From positions 124,001-188,000 of the forward strand of contig NZ_JAEQBB010000001.1 in NCBI RefSeq assembly GCF_018616375.1: a stretch of DNA of 64,000 nt. The letters are read 5' to 3'. The position numbers and the translations under genes were made by a program. Positions 7,898 through 16,462 of the stretch are shown here, piece after piece; the first letter of the stretch is position 1, and each line of letters begins with the position of its first letter. The stretch is from Exiguobacterium sp. J17977. GTDB taxonomy: Bacteria; Bacillota; Bacilli; Exiguobacteriales; Exiguobacteriaceae. The notes below the pieces were generated by a model. It was not told the origin of the DNA, ran no database searches, and saw only the letters and a list, made by a program, of their open reading frames with translations.

Positions 7898-8587
7898 TTA
7901 GAACAACGTGTACGGGTTGACGCTATTCGCAGCCGTCGAGCTACTGTAGACATACTTATTTTTGTGAATCTCGAAATGGAGATGGCTTCCGAACGAGTTG
8001 CCGGTGTTGCCGACCGTTCCGATGTTCGCGCCTTTGGCAATCGTCTGTCCTTTGACGACGTTCAAGCGGTCCATGTGGGCGTAGACGCTCGTGTACGCTT
8101 GACCGTTGATCGTATGCGAAATCATGACGTGGTTGCCGTACGCACCGTAATTGCGGGCGACGATGACTTGTCCAGTTGCTGCTGCTTGGACTGGCGTACC
8201 TTTCGCGGCCGCCAAATCAATGCCATTATGGAATGTGTAGCCGTACTTGCCGTTCGCTGGCCCGTAGCCTTGCGTCAACGTGCCTTTCGTCGGCATGATG
8301 AAAGGAGCGCTATATTTTTTTACATATGTACTTGCGACGTATTTGGTGCTGCCGTTATAACTGATTTTTGTCCATGAACCGGTCGCGCCTAGATACTTGA
8401 ACGTTTGGCCGAGTGTGGCGCTACCGACTTTTTGATAAGTCGTCGCAGGCCCGGTACGGACGTTCAAAACATTCGTCGTGACTTTGACTTTATACGATGT
8501 CGAAGCCTCTACCGGTGTCGAGGCAGGAAGTGTCAAGCCGGAAACGAGAAGAGCGCCTAATGTGATCGTCATAAGTTGTTTTTTCAT
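7898..8587 (-). CDS. Secreted SH3b-M23 peptidoglycan endopeptidase
   Basis: Exported protein of ~229 residues. Signal peptide residues 1-30 (MKKQLMTITLGALL with an A-x-A-type end), a bacterial SH3 domain about residues 33-90 (NVLNVRTGPATTYQKVG), and a LytM/M23 metallopeptidase domain with zinc ligands in HNGID and HLHFE. It is expected to cut cell-wall cross-bridges outside the cell. The ATG at 8587 has AAAGGA upstream; the longer frame adds residues that do not look like a signal peptide. Transcribed alone, with its own terminator. Confidence 0.92.
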   Translation of the reverse strand: MKKQLMTITLGALLVSGLTLPASTPVEASTSYKVKVTTNVLNVRTGPATTYQKVGSATLGQTFKYLGATGSWTKISYNGSTKYVASTYVKKYSAPFIMPTKGTLTQGYGPANGKYGYTFHNGIDLAAAKGTPVQAAATGQVIVARNYGAYGNHVMISHTINGQAYTSVYAHMDRLNVVKGQTIAKGANIGTVGNTGNSFGSHLHFEIHKNKYVYSSSTAANSVNPYTLF

Positions 8588-8680
8588 GGTATGGTAAATC
8601 CTTTCAATTATGTAACAATGCGACAAAACAATGATAATTACCTTACAAAAAAATTTTACCATCAAAAAATAGTTTCAAAT

Positions 8681-8709
8681 ATGTCATTTATATTTCAAAA
8701 AAGTATAAT
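8681..8709 (+). promoter_or_regulatory. Putative orphan promoter
   Basis: ATGTCA at 8681-8686, 17-nt spacing, perfect TATAAT at 8704-8709. No ORF follows on this strand before the hairpin at 8878. It may drive a small RNA. Confidence 0.4.
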
Positions 8710-8715
8710 CGTTAT

Positions 8716-8908
8716 GAAAACGATTATGTACTAGTGAAAATCTAGTCATATCAACGGGTGTGAGACTCGAAACGTTTTGTTGGTAAAAGGATATATGCCT
8801 AAAATTCAAAAAAACTCCGTTTTCTCGTAGTTTAGCTTTTGAAAAACAGGGTAATTTAAGTTAGTTTAGCCTAAATCAAAAAGGGGTCGATGAGAATCAA
8901 CCCCTTTT
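8716..8908 (+). ncRNA. Candidate small RNA in a gene-free gap
   Basis: The 8588-9014 gap (about 430 nt) has no plausible gene on either strand. A good sigma-A-like promoter is followed ~170 nt later by a terminator-like hairpin (8878-8908: AAAAGGGGT pairs with AACCCCTTTT, then TTTTG). The inner part is AT-rich with no strong start plus ribosome site. This is inference from promoter plus hairpin only; the hairpin could instead be a second terminator for leftward transcription, since it also has five T on the other side. Confidence 0.25.
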
Positions 8909-8938
8909 GTCAGTTGCTTCCTTGAAATGCTTCGTCCC

Positions 8939-8976
8939 ATACATAAGAAAAACCGAGGCATGTGCCCCGGTTTAGC
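8939..8976 (-). terminator. Terminator of the YdhK-MCO unit; copy 1 of a repeated sequence
   Basis: Stem AAACCGAGGCA/TGCCCCGGTTT (one mismatch); leftward it ends in five T. The same ~38-nt stretch including flanks (ATACATAAG before, AGC after) recurs at 18835-18873. Confidence 0.8.
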
Positions 8977-9014
8977 TTGCCTGTTCTTACTGAGAAAGTG
9001 TGACCACGTTTCAA

Positions 9015-9596
9015 TTAAGGTGCCGACAATTCTTCCTCGGTGACCCATTTGTGGTTGGTCACTTCTTCACCGGATTCTAACGTGAAGTCGACCATATAGA
9101 CAGTCGTCTCTTCGACAGAATCGATGGTAGCAGTCGTGCCGCCCATACCGCTCATATGCTCGGCATTGACTTCCACCTCATCACCGACCTCATAAGGGTC
9201 GTTCTGTGCACCTTCAATCTCTTCATGAATGATCCATTTATGGTCTTTGACGCGCTCGCCCCCGTGCATCGGGTCGTACGAGATACTGTAGGCGACCGTA
9301 TCGTAGGCACCGACGATGGTCGCTTTCTCGCCTTCCATGCCTGGCATATGGGCCTCTGTGATGACGGCGGTGTCGCCGACCGCGAACGTCGGGTTCTCTG
9401 CTGACTTCAAGCCTTCGGGGACGTCACCAGACCCGGACATGTCCATTCCTGAATGGTCGTTCCCGTCCATCGTCTCTTCCATTTGATCATTCATGTTCGT
9501 ATCAGTATTCGTCGTGTTGTCTTCACCACAAGCGACGAGTAAACCGCTCAGTGAGAGTGCCATCGTCATCATGCCAAGTTTCTTATTCCATTTCAT
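9015..9596 (-). CDS. YdhK-like lipoprotein with two DUF1541 repeats
   Basis: Surface lipoprotein of ~193 residues. Lipobox LLVAC near residue 23, a Met/His/Asp-rich linker (DHSGMDMSG), then two DUF1541 repeats, each containing an H-M-x-G-M motif and a T(V/N)HKW-like end (DHKWIIHEE, NHKWVTEEE). Methionine/histidine-rich segments fit copper handling, as does its place 26 nt after the multicopper oxidase gene. ATG 9596 follows TTGGAGGGA. The exact role of DUF1541 proteins is not known. Confidence 0.88.
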   Translation of the reverse strand: MKWNKKLGMMTMALSLSGLLVACGEDNTTNTDTNMNDQMEETMDGNDHSGMDMSGSGDVPEGLKSAENPTFAVGDTAVITEAHMPGMEGEKATIVGAYDTVAYSISYDPMHGGERVKDHKWIIHEEIEGAQNDPYEVGDEVEVNAEHMSGMGGTTATIDSVEETTVYMVDFTLESGEEVTNHKWVTEEELSAP

Positions 9597-9622
9597 TCGT
9601 AGTCCCTCCAAGTTAAGTGTGA

Positions 9623-11122
9623 TTAGTCTACTTTCAACTGTCCCATCATCCCGTTTTCTTCATGCTCCAGGATGTGGCAGTGGTACATGAACGTTCCTGT
9701 CTCTCGAAACGTCATCTCAATTTTTACTTTTTCCCCCGGTGCAACGGCGAAGGTATCTTTCCGGCCACGTTCGTTTTCAGGCGGGAGTTTCCCGTCCCGT
9801 TCAAGTATCCGGAATTGGACGCCATGGACGTGGAACGGGTGGGTCATCCCGCCCATCATGTCTTCTCGGTTATAAATTTCCCACACCTCGGTCGAGCCTT
9901 GCCGGACGTTGATGTCAATCCGGTCAGGGTCGAACTGTTTGCCGTCAATCGTCACCATATTGCCCATCCCGAACAACGTGAGCTGGCGATCGGCCTCGCT
10001 CGACTCGTTAGCGACAGGGGCCTCCGTAAAAGATTCCGTCCAATCACCGTCTTGCTCGATTTGGTCCCGCACCGTGAATGTCGTGAACGGGATCCCGTCA
10101 GCTTGAAGAGCGAGATCGTCACCGAGCGACAAGTCGGAAAAGTCGATTAAAATCTCGGCCCGTTCGCTAGGTGTGAGCGTCAACGTCTCAAGTGAAACCG
10201 GTCGATCGAGCAATCCGCCGTCGGTCGCGATTTGAGTGAACGCCTCCCCGTTCGATAGGGAGAAGTCGAGATTCCGGGCGTTAGAACCGTTGACGAGACG
10301 GACACGCAATAAATTCGTCGTCACGTCGAACGTTGTATTGATCGCTCCGTTCGCAATCAACGTATCACCTGCCGTCCCATCGACGTTCATCTGGCGGTCA
10401 TAGTCGAGCTGCCCGTTATCCGTGAACAGACGGTCTTGGACGATGAGCGGGATGTCATCAACACCGTATTCATTCGGCAACCCGGTCTCCGCTTGATCCG
10501 TCACGTACAAGAGTCCGGCCAAACCAAGGTATACTTGTTCGGCCGTCGCGCCCATCGGATGCGGGTGGAACCAGAGCGTGCCCGGTTCTTGGTCGATATC
10601 GAGACGGACTTGTCTCTGCTCACCCGGATCGAGTGAGTGATGTGGCCCGCCGTCCTCGGCTCCCGGGATGACGAGACCGTGCCAATGGAACGAGGTCGGT
10701 TCATCGAGTTGATTGATCGTAGTGATATAGACGGTCTTTCCAGTCGGCAATTCAATCATCGGTCCGAGCAAGCTTCCGTTATAGCCAAGCGTCTCGCTAC
10801 TGACACCTTGATCGAAGAACCGGTGCTCGCCACGTTCGGTCCGCACCGTATAATAGAGCGCTTCGTCCGTCACACGGTCGGGTTGTAGCCGTTCCGGGAT
10901 GGGGAGTCGTTGATTCGGTTCGTTCGACGCGACGAGCTCGACGGTGCCTCCACGTCCCATGCTGTTGTTGCCATGCATCATACCACCATCGTGTCGATCC
11001 CCCATGAATGAACCGTTGCCCATCATCCAGTTTCCAGGAGCAAATGTGAACAAAAGCAAGAACAATCCAATTACGATACTGACTATACCCATCCCGATGA
11101 CCCATTTCGTTACGCGGTTCAT
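9623..11122 (-). CDS. Multicopper oxidase, CueO/CotA-like
   Basis: Extracytoplasmic copper oxidase of ~499 residues with an N-terminal membrane anchor (residues 7-29) and a Met/His/Gly-rich stretch after it (GMMHGNNSMGRGG). All four copper-binding motifs are present: HWHG, HPHPMG, HPFHVHG and HCHILEHEENGMMG. Expected to oxidise Cu(I) or organic substrates with O2 as acceptor. First gene of a leftward pair with the YdhK lipoprotein and divergent from the CopB-type ATPase. ATG start with AAAGGATG. Confidence 0.93.
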   Translation of the reverse strand: MNRVTKWVIGMGIVSIVIGLFLLLFTFAPGNWMMGNGSFMGDRHDGGMMHGNNSMGRGGTVELVASNEPNQRLPIPERLQPDRVTDEALYYTVRTERGEHRFFDQGVSSETLGYNGSLLGPMIELPTGKTVYITTINQLDEPTSFHWHGLVIPGAEDGGPHHSLDPGEQRQVRLDIDQEPGTLWFHPHPMGATAEQVYLGLAGLLYVTDQAETGLPNEYGVDDIPLIVQDRLFTDNGQLDYDRQMNVDGTAGDTLIANGAINTTFDVTTNLLRVRLVNGSNARNLDFSLSNGEAFTQIATDGGLLDRPVSLETLTLTPSERAEILIDFSDLSLGDDLALQADGIPFTTFTVRDQIEQDGDWTESFTEAPVANESSEADRQLTLFGMGNMVTIDGKQFDPDRIDINVRQGSTEVWEIYNREDMMGGMTHPFHVHGVQFRILERDGKLPPENERGRKDTFAVAPGEKVKIEMTFRETGTFMYHCHILEHEENGMMGQLKVD

Positions 11123-11255
11123 AAGGCATCATCCTTTCAGTTAAAAACGAGAGCCTATTTAGTTATACCAACAAGTTATGAAATATTTGTTAAACGATAA
11201 AATAAGTTTTTATATACTATATAGGGGTATATGGTATACATAGGAGGTGGTCAAC
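11123..11255. promoter_or_regulatory. Divergent control region of the copper genes
   Basis: AT-rich gap between the oxidase and ATPase starts. It contains ATACTATATAGGGGTATAT (11215-11233), one half of which (GGGGTAT) matches the G-tract/TAT arrangement of CsoR-type copper operators while the other half is degenerate. A strong AGGAGG precedes the ATPase. The operator call is inference. Confidence 0.4.
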
Positions 11256-13262
11256 GTGGAACATTCACACCACGCGTCATCTCATCATGAACACGGGGAA
11301 GTGCATGACTCGCATGCCGGCGGACATGAAGGGATGATTGAAGAGTATAAGCGTCGATTTTTCGTCTCGTTAGGGCTGACAATCCCGATTCTCATCTTGT
11401 CAGATATGATTCAAGAGTGGGCCGGTTTCGAACTCACGTTTCCTTATGAAAAGGAGACGTTATTCGTGTTGGCGACAATTGTGTACGTCTACGGAGGGTG
11501 GCCGTTTTTGAAAGGTAGCATCGACGAATTGCGTCAACGAAATCCGGGGATGATGATGCTGATTGGACTCGCCATCAGCGTCGCGTATTTCTATAGTGTC
11601 GCCATCGTGTTCGGGTATGGGCATGGACATGACTTCTTTTGGGAGTTGGCGACGTTAATCGTCATCATGTTGCTCGGGCACTGGATTGAGATGCGCTCGA
11701 TCATGGGTGCGTCGAACGCGTTGCAACAGCTCGTTCGTCTATTACCGAGCGTGGCACACCGCATCAACGGGAGTGACATCGAGGACGTTCCCGTCTCGGC
11801 GCTCGCTGTCGGGGATTTGATTCTCGTCAAACCGGGCGAGCAGATTCCTGTCGACGGGGAGCTGCTGAAAGGGCGGACGACGGTTGATGAGTCGATGTTG
11901 ACCGGTGAATCGATTCCTGTCGAAAAAGAGACAGGAGATGTCGTCATCGCCGGATCAATCAACCAAGAAGGTAGCATGACGATTTCGACGACGAGCACGG
12001 GAGAGAGCACATACTTGGCGAAAGTCATCGACTTGGTCAAAGAAGCGCAGGAATCCAAATCGAAAACGCAAAACCTAGCCAATCGGGCCGCCAAGCTCTT
12101 GTTTTATGTCGCCGTCGGAGCGGGGGTGCTGACGTTCGTCATCTGGATGGCCCTCGGTTACCCGGTCAGCATGGCCGTCGAACGGATGGTCACCGTCATG
12201 GTCATCTCATGTCCGCACGCGCTTGGTCTCGCGTCTCCGCTCGTCGTGGCGGTCTCGACAGCCCTGTCGGCGAAACGCGGACTGTTGATTCGGAATCGGA
12301 CCCAATTCGAAGAGGCGCGTCGTCTCGATGCGGTCATTTTCGATAAGACGGGCACGTTGACGCAAGGCGATTTCGGGGTGACGGATATTGAAGCCGCATC
12401 TTCTCATACAGAAGAGGACGTGTTACGTCTGGCCGCCGCGGTCGAGACGGCCTCTCAGCATCCGCTCGCACGAGGCATTCTTCGGGAAGCGGAAGCACGC
12501 AAGTTGACGTTGCCTGAAGTCGTCGATTTCGCTTCGATTACGGGTGTCGGATTAGAAGGACAGGTAGAGGGAGGTCACGTTCAAGTCGTCAGCCCCCGTT
12601 ATATTCGGGAGCATGAGCTCTCAATTGACGAAACGGCGTTCGACCGGCTATCCGCCGCCGGGAAGACCGTCGTCTTCACGATTCGAGACGGGGACTTGGT
12701 CGGGATGATCGCCTTGGCGGATATGGTTCGCGATGAAGCGAAAGAGACGGTCCAAGCGTTGAAAGACCGGGGCGTCCGCTCCATCATGCTCACTGGTGAC
12801 AATCGAAAAGTGGCTGACTGGGTGGCGTCGCAACTTCATATCGAGGAAGTGTACGCCGAAGTGTTGCCGGACGATAAATCACGGCAAGTGCAAACCGTCC
12901 AAGCCGACGGCAGCAAAGTGGCGATGGTCGGGGACGGCATCAATGATGCACCGGCTTTGGCCCAAGCGGACGTCGGCATTGCCATCGGGAGCGGCACCGA
13001 CGTCGCCGTCGAGACGGCCGATATCGTCCTCGTCCGGAGCAACCCGAAAGACGTGCTGTCGATTCTCGACTTGTCTCGCAACACATACAACAAGATGATT
13101 CAGAATCTGTGGTGGGCCGCTGGCTATAACATCGTCGCCATCCCGCTCGCGGCCGGTGTGCTGGCACCGCTTGGCATCATCTTGTCACCGGCGGTTGGTG
13201 CCGTGCTCATGAGTCTCAGTACCGTCATCGTCGCGCTCAATGCGCGGACGCTCAAGCTTTAA
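11256..13262 (+). CDS. copB: Copper-translocating P1B-3 ATPase, CopB type
   Basis: Membrane ATPase of ~668 residues exporting copper from the cytosol. The N-terminus is His-rich ([13 protein letters not shown]) instead of carrying a CxxC metal domain. Key sites: TGES near residue 216, the membrane metal site CPH near 319 (Cys-Pro-His marks the CopB subgroup rather than CPC CopA), DKTGT with phospho-accepting Asp about 363, and GDGIND near 559. GTG 11256 lies 8 nt after AGGAGG; the longer start at 11247 overlaps it. Adjacent oxidase, YdhK and lipoprotein genes support copper detoxification. Confidence 0.93.
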   Translation: MEHSHHASSHHEHGEVHDSHAGGHEGMIEEYKRRFFVSLGLTIPILILSDMIQEWAGFELTFPYEKETLFVLATIVYVYGGWPFLKGSIDELRQRNPGMMMLIGLAISVAYFYSVAIVFGYGHGHDFFWELATLIVIMLLGHWIEMRSIMGASNALQQLVRLLPSVAHRINGSDIEDVPVSALAVGDLILVKPGEQIPVDGELLKGRTTVDESMLTGESIPVEKETGDVVIAGSINQEGSMTISTTSTGESTYLAKVIDLVKEAQESKSKTQNLANRAAKLLFYVAVGAGVLTFVIWMALGYPVSMAVERMVTVMVISCPHALGLASPLVVAVSTALSAKRGLLIRNRTQFEEARRLDAVIFDKTGTLTQGDFGVTDIEAASSHTEEDVLRLAAAVETASQHPLARGILREAEARKLTLPEVVDFASITGVGLEGQVEGGHVQVVSPRYIREHELSIDETAFDRLSAAGKTVVFTIRDGDLVGMIALADMVRDEAKETVQALKDRGVRSIMLTGDNRKVADWVASQLHIEEVYAEVLPDDKSRQVQTVQADGSKVAMVGDGINDAPALAQADVGIAIGSGTDVAVETADIVLVRSNPKDVLSILDLSRNTYNKMIQNLWWAAGYNIVAIPLAAGVLAPLGIILSPAVGAVLMSLSTVIVALNARTLKL

Positions 13263-13322
13263 CAAGTTTTTCATCTTTGGTCTCTATAATGAGGAAGATG
13301 CTAAAGATGGAGGGACTCTATA

Positions 13323-14279
13323 ATGAAACAAACATTACTCATACCGACGCTCATAATGACAGTATTCCTTGCCTCGTGTGGGGGCGCGACACCAGCGAGC
13401 GAGTCGACGGAACCGGTCACGGAAGAAAAAGAGACATCGACGGAACAGGTGCCGGACCGCTGGACAGCGACAAAAACAGGCACCGCGGTCTCCCATATTC
13501 ACGGTGCCGGCTTTTGGCCAGACGGGCGTCCGGTCATCGCGACGCATACGGGACTGATGGAATTCAGAGAAGACGGCTGGTACGAATTGTCGTCGAACCG
13601 ACACGACTATATGGGCTTCGAGCTCGTCGCAGACGGATTCTATGCGAGCGGTCACCCGGCACAGGATTCACCGTATAAAAATCCGCTCGGTGTCGTCCGC
13701 GGGACCGATAAAGGGGAGACGCTCGAGATTCGCTCGCTAGAGGGCGAGGCTGATTTTCACTACATGAGTGCGGGCTTCGAATCCGAGAGCCTTTACGTGT
13801 ATTTAGAAACGGCGACGAGTGAACTCGAACCAGGTTTTTATCGGTCGCTCGACGGTGGTACGTCGTTTGAGCCGATGAAGATGGACGGGATCGAAGGTCG
13901 AGGCATCGCCGGCATCACGGCCGATGCGAGCGAACCGAAACGCGTCTTCGTCTATGGCCCGGACGGCATCCTCGTCTCGAGCGACGGGGGAGACATGTTC
14001 GAGGCGTTCAACGATCAAGGAAATATCGTCATGATGGCCACAGCAAAGGGGCAACTGGCGTATATCGCTAAAACAGGTACCTCGTTCAATCTGGTGGTCT
14101 CGGATTTGACCGACGAGACGGAGACGACCATTGAGCTGCCATCGCTGAACGCGGACAGCGTCCCAGTCGAACTGGTCTTCCAAGACGAACGACTGTTGCT
14201 AGCGACATCGGACAACAGTGTATACGTCTATGAAGACGACGAATGGACACAACTGTTGCAAGCAGGGAAAGTGAACTGA
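13323..14279 (+). CDS. Lipoprotein with BNR/sialidase-like repeats
   Basis: Exported lipoprotein of ~318 residues with lipobox LASC at residues 16-19. The rest resembles the F510_1955-type glycosyl hydrolase-like (BNR) proteins: repeats such as RSLDGGTSF and VSSDGGDMF. The initial IHGAGFWPDGRPVIATHTGL block is typical of that family, which is often encoded beside copper genes in Bacillota. No catalytic site could be confirmed. TATAAT at 13285-13290 suggests its own promoter; GGAGGG precedes the ATG. Confidence 0.8.
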   Translation: MKQTLLIPTLIMTVFLASCGGATPASESTEPVTEEKETSTEQVPDRWTATKTGTAVSHIHGAGFWPDGRPVIATHTGLMEFREDGWYELSSNRHDYMGFELVADGFYASGHPAQDSPYKNPLGVVRGTDKGETLEIRSLEGEADFHYMSAGFESESLYVYLETATSELEPGFYRSLDGGTSFEPMKMDGIEGRGIAGITADASEPKRVFVYGPDGILVSSDGGDMFEAFNDQGNIVMMATAKGQLAYIAKTGTSFNLVVSDLTDETETTIELPSLNADSVPVELVFQDERLLLATSDNSVYVYEDDEWTQLLQAGKVN

Positions 14280-14280
14280 A

Positions 14281-14319
14281 AAAGTATCCGGCGCCTGAGT
14301 CAGGCGCCGGATACTTTTT
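14281..14319. terminator. Bidirectional terminator
   Basis: AAAGTATCCGGCGCCTGA pairs with its exact complement; T/A runs on both sides. Its right end overlaps the stop codon of the convergent kinase gene. Confidence 0.92.
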
Positions 14320-15712
14320 AGTGGAGCGGAAGCGTGATGGTGAACGTCGTCCCGGATGAATCAGAGGCGACGGTCAACGTCCCATCGTGCAACCGGATGA
14401 TTTGATGGGCGATGGCAAGCCCAAGCCCGCTGCCACCCGTACGGCGGGAGCGTGATTTTTCGACCCGGTACAGGCGATCGAAGATGTAAGGCAGGTCTTC
14501 TTGAGGAATGCCTTTCCCGTCGTCTTGAATCGTGAAGTGGAGCGTCTCCTCGGCAAGCTGCATATCGAATTGGACATGAGCGGCTTCGCTATGCTGAATC
14601 GCATTGTGGGCGATGGAGCGGAACACTTGTAAGATGCGATGTCGATCTAACTGTAAGACGACGTCTTTGGAGGAACAGTCGGTGTTGCTGGCGAACGCAA
14701 TCGGTGTCACTCGAAACATCGTATCGAGTACTCTTCGTAAATCCTCGCATAGCTCATTTGCCGCCACGGGTTCGCGATGCAACGTGAACGTGTTCTCGTC
14801 CAACTGGGCGAGCTGGAACGCGTTCTCGACGAGCTCGGTCAACGCTTGGCTCTCCTCGAGAATCGTCTGAATCGACTGCGCTTTTAACGGCTCTGGCGTC
14901 TGTGGCTTCGAGGCAATCTCGGCATATCCCTGCAGATACGTGAGCGGCGTCTTAATCTCGTGGGCGAGGTCGGACAAGAACTGGTTCCGTTCTTTTCGGA
15001 GACGAGCCAGTTCAAGCGACATCGCTTCAATCGAGCGGGCCAATTCGCCGATTTCATCCTCTCGGGACGTCGGCAGTGTCAACGTCTCAGGATTCGTCAA
15101 CACATCCTCGGTCGCTCGGCGCAACAGCTGAATCGGATTTGAAATCAAGCGGCTCAGCAGGACGAACGTCATGATGGTGATGACGAGGGCGATGCCGGTG
15201 ATATACAGAAACCGGAGCTGGAGCCGATGACTGATGCCATGGATAATCTCGGTCGGTAGAAACATATATACATACCCGTAACGGGTGTCATTTTCCATCG
15301 CATCAATCGGGGTCCGTACCGCGAGATACGGTTCGTTCTCCCAATCGTCTTCGAGGATGGTCGTCACATCGGCATCCCCTCGCTCTGCTTCCGCTTGGAC
15401 GAGCATCGAGAGCGGATCGGGGAAGCGGTTGGATGTCTGTAGAATCGAGTGGTCGGGAGCGGTGATGGCGACTTTCGTGTCGGTCTCGCTCTCCATCGTC
15501 GCGACGTGATCGATCGTCTCCTCGTTAAAACTCATCGCCAGTACGCTCGCATGGCTTTCCGCCCTCGATTCGAGTCGGTTAATCTCTTCGACGACACGTT
15601 CACCGAGGAGCGTATGGTAGAGCAATAAGAACAAGACCCCTTCAATCAATAACGTCGTCAATAAAAAGATCAGACTGATCCGGAACGGAAGGCTGTTGCG
15701 TCGGAATGTCAT
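14318..15712 (-). CDS. Membrane sensor histidine kinase
   Basis: About 464 residues: TM1 ~9-33, extracellular sensor ~34-167, TM2 ~168-192, HAMP ~193-243, HisKA with phospho-acceptor H251 (DLAHEIKTPL), and HATPase with HNAIQHSE, DDGKGIP, FDRLYR and GGSGLGLAI. It pairs with the response regulator whose stop codon it overlaps by 4 nt (ATGA), which fixes the start at 15712. Position inside the copper/metal block suggests envelope or metal stress sensing, but the sensor domain has no recognisable metal motif, so the signal is unknown. Confidence 0.93.
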   Translation of the reverse strand: MTFRRNSLPFRISLIFLLTTLLIEGVLFLLLYHTLLGERVVEEINRLESRAESHASVLAMSFNEETIDHVATMESETDTKVAITAPDHSILQTSNRFPDPLSMLVQAEAERGDADVTTILEDDWENEPYLAVRTPIDAMENDTRYGYVYMFLPTEIIHGISHRLQLRFLYITGIALVITIMTFVLLSRLISNPIQLLRRATEDVLTNPETLTLPTSREDEIGELARSIEAMSLELARLRKERNQFLSDLAHEIKTPLTYLQGYAEIASKPQTPEPLKAQSIQTILEESQALTELVENAFQLAQLDENTFTLHREPVAANELCEDLRRVLDTMFRVTPIAFASNTDCSSKDVVLQLDRHRILQVFRSIAHNAIQHSEAAHVQFDMQLAEETLHFTIQDDGKGIPQEDLPYIFDRLYRVEKSRSRRTGGSGLGLAIAHQIIRLHDGTLTVASDSSGTTFTITLPLH

Positions 15713-16386
15713 GTGTCCGACCGCTCCTCGGTCCAGCGATAGCCGCGCCCCCACACCGTCTTCAAATAATCGTCAATCGGGAAGCCAGCCTCGCCGAGTT
15801 TGTCGCGAATCATGCGGATATGGGCATCGACCGTGCGCGGATCCGACTCGGACGAGTAGGGCCACACCAAGTCGTATAAATCCATGCGATTGTATAGCCG
15901 GTTCGGATGTTGCAAAAACAGTTTCAAGATGGCCGTCGCTTTCGGCGTCATGACGACTTCTTGTTCTTGATAGAGGATCCGTCCGCTCGCTTCGTCATAG
16001 CGCAACTGTCCATAGTTCACATTGGTGACACGGCTCCGTCGCAACACCGCGCGAATCCGTGCCAGGAGCACATTTCCTTCGAACGGCTTCGTGACATAGT
16101 CGTCGGCGCCTGCGTCCAACCCGCGAATCGTCGTCTCACTGTCCGACCGAGCCGTCAGCAAGACGACGGGTAGTTCGGCATCGAGCACCTTGATTTGGCG
16201 GCACAATGTGATGCCGTCGACACCGGGCATCATGATGTCTAACATGACCAAGTCCGGACGCTCGGAAAGCAACTCCATCGCTTCTCGTCCGTCAGCTGCC
16301 TCGATACAGGTGTAGCCGTCGCCTTCTAAGAATAGACGGAGCAACCGTCTCATCTTCATTTCGTCATCGACAATCAAAATTTTCAT
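15709..16386 (-). CDS. OmpR/PhoB-family response regulator
   Basis: About 225 residues. Receiver domain with VDDE (acidic pocket), phospho-acceptor in LVMLDIMMPG, and K in DYVTKPFEG; then a winged-helix DNA-binding domain ending in VDAHIRMIRDKL and TVWGRGYRW. Transcribed first and translationally coupled to the downstream kinase. ATG 16386 has GGAGG 8 nt upstream; the longer start lacks a site. Confidence 0.95.
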   Translation of the reverse strand: MKILIVDDEMKMRRLLRLFLEGDGYTCIEAADGREAMELLSERPDLVMLDIMMPGVDGITLCRQIKVLDAELPVVLLTARSDSETTIRGLDAGADDYVTKPFEGNVLLARIRAVLRRSRVTNVNYGQLRYDEASGRILYQEQEVVMTPKATAILKLFLQHPNRLYNRMDLYDLVWPYSSESDPRTVDAHIRMIRDKLGEAGFPIDDYLKTVWGRGYRWTEERSDT

Positions 16387-16462
16387 ATGTGGTCCTCCTA
16401 TGATACTGAGCCGTCTCATCTACGTAACGGTTTCGAGAGACGGTGAACGTTCTCCTTGTCCT

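Noticed and set aside
8866-9048. Minus-strand 60-codon frame near the terminator repeat
   Set aside because: It runs through two hairpins and the end of the YdhK gene, with no ribosome site.
16387-16462. CCGTCTC/GAGACGG inverted repeat between the MurE-like and response-regulator genes
   Set aside because: Long loop and no T tract; could be a weak terminator or operator but evidence is too thin.
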